A DNA stretch of 64,000 nt from Halorubellus litoreus (GTDB lineage: Archaea; Halobacteriota; Halobacteria; Halobacteriales; Natrialbaceae), in NCBI RefSeq assembly GCF_037081675.1, contig NZ_JAZAQL010000001.1, forward strand, positions 992,001-1,056,000, read 5' to 3'. The notes under the pieces were generated by a model that did no database searches, was not told the origin of the DNA, and worked only from the letters and a program-made list of their open reading frames with translations. Every line of letters begins with the position of its first letter. Within the stretch, counting starts at the first letter, position 1. Positions 15,317-24,205 of this stretch are shown here, one piece after another. Made by a program: the position numbers and the translations under genes.

Positions 15317-16708
15317 TCACTCCGGTGCGCGGTCGAACGCGAGTTCGATTTGGTTCCCGTCGTCGGTGGAGTCGACCGCTATCTCGCCGTGCGAGCGTTC
15401 GACGAGCCAGTAGACGAGCCAGAGGCCGAGGCCGCTTGAGTGGTAGACGTCGGTCATGTCGTGGTGGCCGGTGAGGACGTTCGCTTCGACCTGCGGGATA
15501 GCGCTGGCAGTGTCGGTGACGGCGACGGTGACGGTGTCGGTGGTTTCGGTGACGGTGACGTGCACGGTCGGTTCGGGGTGGTCGTTGTGGTGGATGGCGT
15601 TCTCGAGGAGTTCGGTGATGGCGGCGTCGAGGCCGTCGATGCAGTGTGCACGAGCGGCGTCGGGGCAGTCCGCGTCGACGGTGCTGTTCGGGTAGCGGTC
15701 GTCGATGCGTGCGACGCACTCGTCGACGGTGGCGGCGACGTCGACGCGGTGTCTGGACGCGTCGGCGTCCAAGCGTTCGATGAGCGCGCGCCCCTTCTCG
15801 GCGCTTTCGAGGAGCGCTTCGGCGGTGTCGCAGATGACGTCGGTGTGCGGGGTAGCGTCGGGGTACGCGTCCGCGATGCGTTGGGCTTCACCGAGGACGA
15901 CCGTGAGGTCGTTCCGGAGGTTGTGCCGGAGGAGCGTGTCCATGACGTAGAGTTGGCGTTCGCGACGCCGACGGCTGGTGACGTCGCGCGTGAAGCCCGT
16001 GATGCGGACGACGTCGCCGTCCTCGACGATCGGTTCGGCCTGCACCCACACCCACGTGCCGTAGCCGTCCGTCGGGTCGACGCGGTACTCGATGCTCTGG
16101 GAGTCGCCGCCGGCGAGTGCGGCCATCGCCTCCTCGACGCGCGGGACGTCCTCGGGGTGGACGGTGTCGAGGAACGACGCCGGGTCCGCACGCAGGTCGT
16201 CGACGGTTCCGCCGTAGACGTCCTCGTAGGCGGGGTTGACGAAGAGGAGTTCCGTCCAGTCGGCGCTGAACATCCAGAGGACGTCGCCCGTGGTCGCGGC
16301 GAGCTCCTGGAGGCGCGAGGTCGTCTCGCGGCGGTCGCGTTCCGCGGTGACGCGGTCCGTGATGTCGCGCGAACTGACGACGTACCCGTCGAGGTCGTCG
16401 TCCGTACAGTTCGACAGTCGGGATTCGAACGTCACCCACGAGCCGTCGTCGTGCCGGAAGCGGTACGTGGCGGTGGCTTCGGCGTACGTGTCCGCCTGGA
16501 CGACGCGTTCGAACGCGGTCCGGATGGCGTCGACGTCATCGGGGTGGATGTACTCGAACGCGTTCGTGCCGATGACGTCCTCGGGGTCGTACCCGAGCGA
16601 GCGCCGGATCGCTTCGTTGGCGTACGTGACGTCGCCGTGCTCGTCGACCACGACGATCTTGTCCTGCGCGTGGTCGAGGAGGACGTCGAACGACCCGGAC
16701 GGTACCAT
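15317..16708 (-). CDS. PAS-PAS sensor histidine kinase
   Basis: 463 residues, no membrane helix. PAS domains span about 1-120 (VVDEHGDVTYANEAIRRSLG) and 130-245 (TWVWVQAEPIVEDGDVVRI). The phosphoacceptor is His262 in LLRHNLRNDLTVVLGEA, the haloarchaeal form of the H-box. The ATPase has the N-box ELLENAIHHN (366-375) and SSGLGLWLVYWLVERSHG (424-441). The first glycine box reads DTASAI and lacks the usual DxGxG, which may lower activity. No response regulator is adjacent, as is common in haloarchaea. It is the first chromosomal gene after the island. Confidence 0.9.
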   Translation of the reverse strand: MVPSGSFDVLLDHAQDKIVVVDEHGDVTYANEAIRRSLGYDPEDVIGTNAFEYIHPDDVDAIRTAFERVVQADTYAEATATYRFRHDDGSWVTFESRLSNCTDDDLDGYVVSSRDITDRVTAERDRRETTSRLQELAATTGDVLWMFSADWTELLFVNPAYEDVYGGTVDDLRADPASFLDTVHPEDVPRVEEAMAALAGGDSQSIEYRVDPTDGYGTWVWVQAEPIVEDGDVVRITGFTRDVTSRRRRERQLYVMDTLLRHNLRNDLTVVLGEAQRIADAYPDATPHTDVICDTAEALLESAEKGRALIERLDADASRHRVDVAATVDECVARIDDRYPNSTVDADCPDAARAHCIDGLDAAITELLENAIHHNDHPEPTVHVTVTETTDTVTVAVTDTASAIPQVEANVLTGHHDMTDVYHSSGLGLWLVYWLVERSHGEIAVDSTDDGNQIELAFDRAPE

Positions 16709-16784
16709 TGACTAGAGTCGTAGTAGCCCGGAGGTGTATAGATGCGTCGGCAAGTTATTAGATGGCCGATACTTCTTCGGGTGG

Positions 16785-17150
16785 TTACTCGTCGGCGTCG
16801 CGTGCGTTCTCGTCGTATGGGTCGACGTAGAGGTTGACGCCGAGGATGGTTATCTCCTGGTCGCTCGCGGGGTCGTCCGCGGGGAACTCCGGTTGCACGT
16901 ACTGGTAGGAGCGTTCGCGGACGACGTACGCCTGGTCGTCGACGTCGAGGTCGCCTTCGGCGCGGGCGTCGCCGTCGCTCCGGTCGATGGGGAGCGACCC
17001 GAACTCGACGACCTCGCCGACCTCGGGGACGGGAAGCTGGGAGGCGAACCGCGTCTCGAGGAGTTCCTCGGTGTCGTCGTCGCGGAAGTAGTGGTACGTC
17101 TGGTTGGGTGCGCGCGGGCCGGCGTTCACGTCGATGCTCGGGTCGCTCAT
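16785..17150 (-). CDS. uncharacterised acidic protein
   Basis: 121 residues, strongly acidic, soluble, with no motif I recognise. Short beta-rich pieces (QTYHYFRDDDTEEL, QAYVVRERSYQYVQPEF, EITILGVNLYVDPY) suggest a compact domain. It lies alone between the histidine kinase and the divergent VWA lipoprotein gene. Good codon bias supports a real gene; no function can be given. Confidence 0.6.
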   Translation of the reverse strand: MSDPSIDVNAGPRAPNQTYHYFRDDDTEELLETRFASQLPVPEVGEVVEFGSLPIDRSDGDARAEGDLDVDDQAYVVRERSYQYVQPEFPADDPASDQEITILGVNLYVDPYDENARDADE

Positions 17151-17252
17151 GCCCGTTGGTTCTCCGGACCACAGGATAAGGGTTGGGTGCTGGCGAGCGC
17201 GCGACGTCGATAATCCAGGGGTCGCGTCCTCGTGGAGAGGTCAGTTTTGTCA

Positions 17253-17270
17253 AAGAGTCGTTTCACTCTT
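17253..17270. promoter_or_regulatory. inverted repeat before the VWA gene
   Basis: AAGAGT (17253-17258) and ACTCTT (17265-17270) form perfect six-base arms around CGTTTC. They lie just upstream of the TTAACC TATA-like element (about 17278) for the gene at 17309, where an activator would bind. Confidence 0.4.
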
Positions 17271-17308
17271 CCAACTCCTTAACCCCATGTGCATAGCTAT
17301 CGTGCAAC

Positions 17309-19099
17309 ATGCGCCGACTCGTCATCGCAACGACCCTCCTCGCGCTCGTCGTTCTCGCCGGCTGCATCGGTAGCAGTTCGAGCGACAGCGTCGGGTTCGC
17401 TGCCGGAGGCGCACAGGACGCGAACGACTTCCGGCACAACGTCAACGCCGGCTACGTGCCACAACCCGCGAGCCTTCCCGCCGAAGGCCTCTACCACGAC
17501 TACTACTTCGACACCGGCCAGACCCAGCCCTGCAACGCCACGTTCTGCCCGTCGTACAGTCGTGCCGTCACAAAAGACCCCATCTCGGGCAACCGCGAAC
17601 AGTTCCTCACGGTCGGCCTGAACTCGGGTATCGACGCGAACGAGTTCGAACGAAAACCCCTGAACCTCGTCGTCGTCGTCGACACCTCCGGGTCGATGGA
17701 GTCGCCGTTCGGGTCGTACTACTACGACAACGGCACCCGGAAGACGGTCGAGGACGACTCCTCGAAGATGGCGGCCGCCCGTAGCGCGCTCAGGACGCTC
17801 ACCACGCACCTCACGGCCGACGACCGGTTCGGCGTCGTCGCGTACGACGACGACGCCCGCCGCGTCGTCGACATGGCACGCGTCGGCGACCGCGACATGG
17901 ACGCCGTCAACCGGAAGATCGGGTCGCTGCGCGCTGGCGGCAGCACGAACCTCGACGCCGGGATGACGGTCGCCGAGGAGATGCTGCGGCCGTATCGCGA
18001 CGCCGACCGCACCGAGCGCGAGACCCGCGTCGTGTACCTCACGGACGCGATGCCGAACGTCGGGACGACCGACGGCGGCACGCTTGGCGACCGCCTCGCG
18101 GCGAACGCCGACGCGGGCGTGTACTCGACGTTCGTCGGCGTCGGCGTCGACTTCAACGCGCGGTTCGTCGACACCGTGAACGACGTCGAGGGCGCGAACC
18201 ACTACGTCGTCAAGTCACCGAGCGAGTTCGCCGACCGGATGGACGAGGGGTTCGCGTACATGGTGTCGCCGCTCGTGTTCGACCTCTCGGTGTCGGTGAA
18301 CGCTTCGGACTATCGCGTCGAGCGCGTGTACGGGTCGCCTGACGCGAACGCGACCACGGGCGACGTCATCTCGGTGAACACGCTATTCCCGTCCCGGACG
18401 AGCGACGGCAAGACCGAGGGCGGCGTCGTCCTCGTGGAACTGGAGCGAGTCGGGAACGCCACGCCAACCGACGACGGCCCAGGGAGCCCGGCGGCGGTGA
18501 CGCTCACAGCGCGCTACGAGACGCGCAACGGCGAGCGCCACGCGACCACGCGCACCGTCGCGTTCGCGGACCGCGAGGCGCCGTACTACGAAAGCACTGG
18601 CGTCCGCAAGGCCGTCCTCCTCGCGGAGTACGCCACCCTCATGCAGAACTGGATGGCGTACGAGCGCGCGACGGCCGGTAACGGCACCGTCGACGTGGCC
18701 GCGGACGACCCCATCGAGGGACGGACGCTCGGCGAGTGGGAGCAACGCTCGGTCGCTCTCCGAGCGTCGCCACCCTACCGCGACCGCATCCGCGCGTTCC
18801 GCGAGCACTTCGCGAACGAAGCGAACGCTCTCGACGACGACGCCCTCAACCGCGAACTCGCCATCATGGACGCCATCCTCGCTGCCGCCGAGAACGCCAC
18901 CGACACCCAAGCGACCTTCGACGCCAGGCCCCTCAGGACCGCAGTCAACCCAGACACCAGGACCACAGCCAACCCAGACACCAGGACCGCATCCAACCCA
19001 GACACCACGAGCATCAGCACCGTACCAAGCTTCGGGCTCGATGTCGAGTCCGTCCAAGCGCGCGCCAGGGAAGCCCCAAGACGTACACCGGCCGGCTGA
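17309..19099 (+). CDS. lipoprotein with von Willebrand A domain
   Basis: 596 residues. The N terminus has a hydrophobic segment and lipobox VLAGC (Cys19), so it is probably lipid-anchored outside the cell. The VWA domain has a full metal-ion-dependent adhesion site: DTSGSM (125-130), GGSTNL and later TDAMPN. Such proteins bind other proteins or sense surfaces. A region before the end holds NPDTRT repeats, then the protein ends in a short tail. The next genes encode two pilin-like proteins, suggesting a surface-adhesion cluster. A TTAACC element 26-31 bases before the ATG fits a leaderless start. Confidence 0.85.
   Translation: MRRLVIATTLLALVVLAGCIGSSSSDSVGFAAGGAQDANDFRHNVNAGYVPQPASLPAEGLYHDYYFDTGQTQPCNATFCPSYSRAVTKDPISGNREQFLTVGLNSGIDANEFERKPLNLVVVVDTSGSMESPFGSYYYDNGTRKTVEDDSSKMAAARSALRTLTTHLTADDRFGVVAYDDDARRVVDMARVGDRDMDAVNRKIGSLRAGGSTNLDAGMTVAEEMLRPYRDADRTERETRVVYLTDAMPNVGTTDGGTLGDRLAANADAGVYSTFVGVGVDFNARFVDTVNDVEGANHYVVKSPSEFADRMDEGFAYMVSPLVFDLSVSVNASDYRVERVYGSPDANATTGDVISVNTLFPSRTSDGKTEGGVVLVELERVGNATPTDDGPGSPAAVTLTARYETRNGERHATTRTVAFADREAPYYESTGVRKAVLLAEYATLMQNWMAYERATAGNGTVDVAADDPIEGRTLGEWEQRSVALRASPPYRDRIRAFREHFANEANALDDDALNRELAIMDAILAAAENATDTQATFDARPLRTAVNPDTRTTANPDTRTASNPDTTSISTVPSFGLDVESVQARAREAPRRTPAG
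18947..19008. repeat. 24-bp coding repeats (NPDTRT) in the VWA lipoprotein
   Basis: Two full 24-bp units (18947-18970 and 18971-18994) and a partial third (18995-19008), each starting AACCCAGACACCA, encode NPDTRTTA, NPDTRTAS and NPDTTS. The spacing in multiples of three keeps the frame, so copy number may vary without breaking the protein. Confidence 0.8.
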
Positions 19100-19117
19100 G
19101 AAGTCGGCCGTGACTCG

Positions 19118-19630
19118 ATGCACGTCCGCGCCCTCCTGACGGACTCGCGTGCCGTCTCCCCCGTGGTGAAGTTCGCACTCGGCGTCGGCGTCGCGCTCGC
19201 CGTCGTCACCGCGGCCGTCGTCGCGTTCGGCGGCGTCTGGTCCGCGTTCGCGTGCCCGCTGGTCGGCGGCTGCGAGGACCCCACCGCTCCCCCGACCCTG
19301 GAGGGCACCGTCGACCCAGGGACTGACGGCTGGGGGACCGGCGACGAGACCGTCACCGTCGTTCACCGTGGCGAGGAGACCCTCGCGGTCGCACGACTCT
19401 CCCTCCGCGTCGGCGAGGACACCGTCACCGACGTCGCGTGGCCCGACGGGAACCGCTGGAATCGCGGCGAACGCGCGACCTACGAGGGCTCCGTTCCCGC
19501 GGGCGCCGACGTGCACGTCGTCTGGACGAGCGCCGACGGCGAGCAGGCGCAGGTTCTCGCCGCCTGGACCGCAGGGAGCGCTCCCACCGCGACCGACGCC
19601 GACGAGCGCACGACGAATCATCACTCGTAA
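19118..19630 (+). CDS. type IV pilin-like protein
   Basis: 170 residues. The N terminus DSRAVSPVVKFALGVGVALA is the archaeal class III signal followed by the hydrophobic helix that packs in the pilus core, although here it carries a charged Lys inside the helix. Two cysteines (ACPLVGGC) could form a disulfide just after it. The C-terminal domain (ETVTVVHRGEETLAVARLSL) matches the beta domain of haloarchaeal pilin-like proteins. It starts 18 bases after the VWA gene. Confidence 0.75.
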   Translation: MHVRALLTDSRAVSPVVKFALGVGVALAVVTAAVVAFGGVWSAFACPLVGGCEDPTAPPTLEGTVDPGTDGWGTGDETVTVVHRGEETLAVARLSLRVGEDTVTDVAWPDGNRWNRGERATYEGSVPAGADVHVVWTSADGEQAQVLAAWTAGSAPTATDADERTTNHHS

Positions 19631-19675
19631 CGCTACGAAGTCCTTTCAGCGTCCAGCACGAGGACCCAGACGAAC

Positions 19676-20371
19676 ATGCAGCACGAACGCGGCGTCTCGT
19701 CGGTCGTCGCGGTCGTCCTCATGGTCGCAGTGACCGTCATCATGGCGGCAGCAGTCGGGTCGTTCGTCCTCGACCTCGCGGGCGTCGAACAACAACCCGC
19801 GCCGCAGGTCGCGAACGCCGACGCCGAGCTCCAGGCTGACGTCGCGGGCGGCGGCGACCAGACCGTCCGCATCACGCATCGGGGCGGGGACACCGTCACG
19901 GTCTCGGACCTCGCGGTCGTCGTGACGTTCTCGGACTCCTCGAAGCACTCGCGACTCACCGGCGTGCCGACGCCGCGTATCGACGCGACCGACTACGACG
20001 GAGACGACGTCTGGGACAGCAGCTACGGCGGCATCGGCGGCGCGCTCGCGAGCAACGAACCAGCGGGCAGCGACGGCGAGTGGTCAAGCGGCGAGGCGCT
20101 CGTGTTCCGCATCGCGAACGGCGACGTCTCCCTCGACCCCGGCGACCGCGTCACCGTCACCGTCGTCCACGAACCTAGCGGGAAAGTCCTCCTGGAACGA
20201 ACGCTCACCGCGTCCACGAACGCGCTCGAACCCAGGGCCGGTGCACTCGACCTCGCCATCCCCTCGGCCGGGAACGTCGCGTTCGCCTCATCCGAGCGCA
20301 CGCAGCGGTCGTACTCGGTGCAGAGCCAGTCCGCGACCGCGGCCGCGAGCCGGTCGTGGGCCGTCGAGTAG
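19676..20371 (+). CDS. type IV pilin-like protein with 3' end antisense to a hydrolase
   Basis: 231 residues. Signal and core helix: RGVSSVVAVVLMVAVTVIMA. The beta domain carries DQTVRITHRGGDTVTVSDL and ends in the usual way at GDRVTVTVVHEPSGKVLLER, near residue 178. The remaining 50 or so residues (after about 20213) are low-complexity and lie antisense to the 3' end of the hydrolase gene at 20023-21198. The ancestral stop was probably lost. It is the third gene of the VWA/pilin cluster. Processing would be by prepilin peptidase. Confidence 0.75.
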   Translation: MQHERGVSSVVAVVLMVAVTVIMAAAVGSFVLDLAGVEQQPAPQVANADAELQADVAGGGDQTVRITHRGGDTVTVSDLAVVVTFSDSSKHSRLTGVPTPRIDATDYDGDDVWDSSYGGIGGALASNEPAGSDGEWSSGEALVFRIANGDVSLDPGDRVTVTVVHEPSGKVLLERTLTASTNALEPRAGALDLAIPSAGNVAFASSERTQRSYSVQSQSATAAASRSWAVE

Positions 20372-21198
20372 CCTATCCTCGCGGACTGCCCGCCCGCTTG
20401 CCCGTAGTACCACCCCGCCTGCGAGTGGTTCATCCCGTCGATGCGGACGACGCTCGCGTTCGCCGGGAGGTTCCCGCGGGTCTCCGCGAACCGCTCGCGG
20501 TCGAGCACCGCGTCGCGCGACCCCACGACCGAGAGCGCTGGCATCCCGCGCACGGGGCGGTCGCAGTACGCGCCGACGAGCACGAGGCCGTCGACCCGAT
20601 CTGGGTTCGCGTTCGCGTACCGGCACGCCATCGCCCCGCCCAGCGAGTGCCCGCCGACGACCCACGTCTCCACGCCGTTCTCGCCCGCGAGGACCGCGTT
20701 CGCCTTCCCCTGCGAGAGCACCGCGAGATTCGCTCGCATCTTCGGGACGAACACCGTCACGCCAGTCTCCTCGACGACGCGCGCCGCCGACGACAGGTAC
20801 GCGTCCGGCGCCACGCGCCCACCCGGATAGAACACCACGCCGACGCCCTCGCCCGCACGCCGGGTCTCCGCGTCCAGTTCCTCCGTCGGCCCCAGGACGA
20901 ACCCGCCGTACGCACGCTCGACGCTCACGTTCCCGTTCGCACGCACCGACTCCGTGACCTCGACCGGCGCGTGGAACCCGAGCACGCCGAAGTACACCCA
21001 GAATCCGGCCGCCGCGAGCACGAGCACGCCGAGCACGCCCGCCGCGACCACACCCAGCCACCGGCGACGCGACCACGACGGCACCCGGTCGCGAACGCCA
21101 TCGACGAACGACGATAACACGCCTTCGAGGACGCACACCACCCTCCTCAAACCACGTGGTCCCAGTGGAGACCGACCGCGGCGTTCACTTCCACCCAC
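20023..21198 (-). CDS. membrane-anchored alpha/beta hydrolase with extended C terminus
   Basis: Up to 391 residues. A helix near the N terminus (VVAAGVLGVLVLAAAGFWVYF) anchors the protein. The hydrolase fold shows GVVFYPGGRVAPDAY (oxyanion side), the nucleophile elbow GGHSLGGAMA, an acid-region GSRDAV and the histidine segment DGMNHSQAGWYYG. The natural domain ends near WLCTEYDRC (about 20265); the last 80 residues are low-complexity and antisense to a pilin gene. The start is uncertain: several GTG codons lie between 21100 and 21198. The substrate is unknown. It is divergent from mcm. Confidence 0.75.
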   Translation of the reverse strand: MGGSERRGRSPLGPRGLRRVVCVLEGVLSSFVDGVRDRVPSWSRRRWLGVVAAGVLGVLVLAAAGFWVYFGVLGFHAPVEVTESVRANGNVSVERAYGGFVLGPTEELDAETRRAGEGVGVVFYPGGRVAPDAYLSSAARVVEETGVTVFVPKMRANLAVLSQGKANAVLAGENGVETWVVGGHSLGGAMACRYANANPDRVDGLVLVGAYCDRPVRGMPALSVVGSRDAVLDRERFAETRGNLPANASVVRIDGMNHSQAGWYYGQAGGQSARIGYSTAHDRLAAAVADWLCTEYDRCVRSDEANATFPAEGMARSSAPALGSSAFVDAVSVRSRRTFPLGSWTTVTVTRSPGSRETSPFAMRNTSASPLDHSPSLPAGSLLASAPPMPP

Positions 21199-21241
21199 CT
21201 TTGCGAACCTTCTTGAGTCGGCACGCGTCTAGAAGCGTGTA

Positions 21242-23863
21242 ATGGCTGCAGGGGACAACTCCGAACTCGTCGACGCGTTCCTCGACTTCTACCGCACCTA
21301 CTACCGCGACGAAATCGGGAAACTCGCACAGAACTACCCCACCGACCAGCGCTCGCTGTACATCGACTACGACGACCTCTACCGCTTCGACCCCGACCTC
21401 GCCGACGACTACGAGAACCAGCCCGAACAACTCCAGAAGTACGCCGAAGAAGCCCTCCGCCTCTACGACCTCCCCGTCGACGTCAAACTCGGGCAAGCGC
21501 ACGTCCGCATGGACCCCCTCCCGGACTCCACGGACATCCGCGAGATACGCGCCCGCCACGTCAACACGCTCGTCACCGTCCGCGGCACCGTCAACAAAGC
21601 CACCGACGTCCGCCCGAAGATGCAGGAAGCCGCGTTCGAATGCCAGCGCTGCGGCACCCTCACGCGCATCCCCCAATCCGGCGGCGACTTCCAGGAACCA
21701 CACGAATGCGGCGGCTGCGAACGCCAAGGCCCGTTCGGGCTGAACTACGACCAATCCGAGTTCGTCGACTCCCAGAAACTCCGCGTCCAGGAATCACCCG
21801 AAGGCCTCCGCGGCGGCGAAACGCCGCAAGCGATCGACGTCCAGATCGAGGACGACATCACCGGGAACGTCACGCCCGGCGACCACGTCGCCGCCACCGG
21901 CATCCTCCGCCTCGAACAACAAGGCAGCGAGCAAGACAAGTCCGCGGTGTTCGACGTCTACATGGACGGCGTCAGCGTCGTCATCGACGAAGAAGACTTC
22001 GAGGACATGGAGATCACGGACGCCGACAAAGAAGCCATCTACGAACTCTCCAACAACCCCGACATCTACGACAAGATGGTCGCGTCCGTCGCCCCCAGCA
22101 TCTACGGCTACGACGAGGAGAAACTCTCCATGATCCTCCAACTCTTCTCCGGCGTCACCAAACACCTCCCCGACGGCTCACGTATCCGCGGCGACCTCCA
22201 CATGCTCCTGATAGGGGATCCGGGTACGGGGAAGTGCGTCTCAGGAGACACCACGGTCACACTGGCCGACGGAAGCGAACGCGAGATACGCGGTCTCGTC
22301 GAAGCCAACCTCGACAACCCGAAACCCGTCGACGACGGCGTCTGGGACCACGCCGACTTCGACGTCCCATCGCTCCAACCAGATGGAGGCATCGCAACCG
22401 AGTCCGCGACGAAGGTCTGGAAGCGCGACGCACCCGAGGAAATGTATCGGATCCGGACGGCGAGCGGTCGCGAAGTCGACGTCACGCCCTCACACCCGCT
22501 TTTCGTCCAGGGTGACGCTGGGTTCGAAGCAGTGCAAGCGGACCAGCTTGCGGAGGGAACCGTCATCGCCGCGACGAGTGAAGCCGTCGCAGATGGCGGT
22601 GTCGTCGCCGAAACCGGGACGAGCCAGCCCGACGCCCTCGAACTCACGTGGAGCCGAATCGAGTCCATCGAGACGTACGAACCCGAGGCCGAGTGGGTGT
22701 ACGACCTCGAGGTCGCGGGGACGCATACGTACGTCTCGAACGGTGTCGTCTCGCACAACTCACAGCTACTTTCGTATATCAAAAACGTAGCACCCCGTTC
22801 GGTTTATACATCAGGGAAAGGAAGCAGCTCAGCAGGCCTGACTGCCGCTGCTGTACGCGATGACTTTGGAGATGGACAACAGTGGTCGCTCGAAGCCGGG
22901 GCGCTCGTGTTGGCTGACCGTGGGATTGCGGCGGTGGACGAGCTGGACAAGATGGCGCCGGACGACCGGTCGGCGATGCATCAGGCCCTGGAGCAGCAGG
23001 AGATCTCGGTGTCGAAGGCGGGTATCAACGCGACGTTGAAGTCTCGGTGTTCGCTGTTGGGTGCGGCGAACCCGAAGTACGGGCGGTTCGACCAGTACGA
23101 GCCGATCGGCGAGCAGATAGACCTCGAACCCGCGTTGATATCGCGGTTCGACCTGATATTCACGGTGACGGACCAGCCGGACGAGGAGGAGGACCGGAAT
23201 CTCGCCCAGCACATCCTGAACACGAACTACGCTGGGGAGCTGTCGACGCAGCGCTCGAAGATGACGAACGTGGACGTGTCGGACGAAGAGATCGATTCGG
23301 TGACGGCGGACGTCGACCCGGACATCGACCCGGAGTTGATGCGGAAGTACATCGCGTACGCGAAGCAGAACTGTCATCCGCGGATGACGGAGGCGGCGCG
23401 ACAGGCGATCGAGGACTTCTACGTGGACTTGCGGTCGAAGGGGCAGGACGAGGATTCGCCGGTGCCGGTGACCGCCAGGCAGTTGGAGGCGATCGTGCGG
23501 TTGGCGGAGGCGAGTGCGCGGGTGCGGTTGTCGGATACGGTGGACGAGGCTGATTCGGAGCGCGTGATCGAGATCGTGCGGTCGTGCTTGCAGGACATCG
23601 GCGTGGACCCGGAGACTGGGGAGTTCGACGCGGACGTGGTGGAGACGGGGCAGTCGAAGACGCAGCGTGACCGTATCAAGAACCTGAAGGCGCTCATCGC
23701 GGACATCGAGGAGGAGTACGACGATGGGGCGCCGGTGGACGTGGTGATGGATCGTGCGGACGAGATCGGGATGGATGCGAGCAAGGCCGAGCACGAGATT
23801 GACAAGTTGAAGCAGAAGGGCGAGGTGTACGAGCCCAAGCACGAGCACCTGCGGACGACGTAG
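21242..23863 (+). CDS. mcm: MCM replicative helicase precursor with intein
   Basis: 873 residues in the precursor, about 698 after splicing, the usual MCM length. The N-terminal part has a zinc ribbon (CQRC at 134-137, HECGGC near 154-159). Walker A GDPGTGK ends at Lys331 and is interrupted by the intein before Ser507. Then follow Walker B with AVDELDKM, sensor 1 GAANPKYG, arginine finger SRFDLIF and a C-terminal winged helix. MCM unwinds DNA ahead of the fork as a hexamer, so splicing is needed for ATP binding. Codon style changes across the intein: third positions are C-rich before it, then AT-richer for about 120 bases, then G-rich. Confidence 0.97.
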   Translation: MAAGDNSELVDAFLDFYRTYYRDEIGKLAQNYPTDQRSLYIDYDDLYRFDPDLADDYENQPEQLQKYAEEALRLYDLPVDVKLGQAHVRMDPLPDSTDIREIRARHVNTLVTVRGTVNKATDVRPKMQEAAFECQRCGTLTRIPQSGGDFQEPHECGGCERQGPFGLNYDQSEFVDSQKLRVQESPEGLRGGETPQAIDVQIEDDITGNVTPGDHVAATGILRLEQQGSEQDKSAVFDVYMDGVSVVIDEEDFEDMEITDADKEAIYELSNNPDIYDKMVASVAPSIYGYDEEKLSMILQLFSGVTKHLPDGSRIRGDLHMLLIGDPGTGKCVSGDTTVTLADGSEREIRGLVEANLDNPKPVDDGVWDHADFDVPSLQPDGGIATESATKVWKRDAPEEMYRIRTASGREVDVTPSHPLFVQGDAGFEAVQADQLAEGTVIAATSEAVADGGVVAETGTSQPDALELTWSRIESIETYEPEAEWVYDLEVAGTHTYVSNGVVSHNSQLLSYIKNVAPRSVYTSGKGSSSAGLTAAAVRDDFGDGQQWSLEAGALVLADRGIAAVDELDKMAPDDRSAMHQALEQQEISVSKAGINATLKSRCSLLGAANPKYGRFDQYEPIGEQIDLEPALISRFDLIFTVTDQPDEEEDRNLAQHILNTNYAGELSTQRSKMTNVDVSDEEIDSVTADVDPDIDPELMRKYIAYAKQNCHPRMTEAARQAIEDFYVDLRSKGQDEDSPVPVTARQLEAIVRLAEASARVRLSDTVDEADSERVIEIVRSCLQDIGVDPETGEFDADVVETGQSKTQRDRIKNLKALIADIEEEYDDGAPVDVVMDRADEIGMDASKAEHEIDKLKQKGEVYEPKHEHLRTT
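22235..22759 (+). other. mini-intein in mcm (Walker A site)
   Basis: 175 residues, Cys332 to Asn506 of the precursor. It starts CVSGDTTVTLADG, has the block B motif TPSHPLF with its catalytic His, and ends GVVSHN before Ser507. No LAGLIDADG endonuclease motif is present and the length is that of a splicing-only intein. Insertion between Lys331 and the catalytic Ser of the P-loop is a known favourite place for inteins in ATPases, because the site is invariant. Confidence 0.95.
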
Positions 23864-24145
23864 ATGGACCGGATCAGTGCGTTGCGGAACGTGGAGTCGG
23901 CGCTCGCGGCGTTCGAGGACGGGGAGTGTTCGTTCGCGGAGTTGGAGGGGCGCGTGCAGGGCGTGTTGCGGACGTACGTGTCGTCGTTCGAGGGTGATGG
24001 CGTGGCGCCGTATCGGGTGGTGGAGGGGCCGGAGGCGGCGGTGGGTGTGGTGGTCGTCGCGGCGGACGCGGTGGAGGCGCGCGAGCGCGTTCGCGAGCTC
24101 GTTGACGTCGAGGGCGGGGTGTTGTCGGTCGAGCGCGTGACGTAG
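23864..24145 (+). CDS. conserved haloarchaeal protein downstream of mcm
   Basis: 93 residues starting directly after the mcm stop, so probably co-transcribed. N-terminal helix (ALRNVESALAAFEDGECSFAEL) then a strand-rich part (VGVVVVAADAVEARERV). No known catalytic residues. Its last 11 codons lie inside a 33-bp tandem duplication that extends beyond the stop. Confidence 0.65.
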   Translation: MDRISALRNVESALAAFEDGECSFAELEGRVQGVLRTYVSSFEGDGVAPYRVVEGPEAAVGVVVVAADAVEARERVRELVDVEGGVLSVERVT

Positions 24146-24175
24146 GGCGGGGTGTTGTCGGTCGAGCGCGTGACG
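24112..24175. repeat. 33-bp tandem duplication at a gene end
   Basis: The stretch beginning GGGCGGGGTGTTGTCGGTCG at 24112 is repeated without change from 24145; the period is 33 bases and the second copy matches for 31. It duplicates the codons for the last 10-11 residues (GGVLSVERVT) plus the stop. Because 33 is a multiple of three, the second copy stays in frame after the stop. Confidence 0.9.
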
Positions 24176-24205
24176 GAGGACTTTTTTCGCGCTGGTGTGG
24201 AGCGA

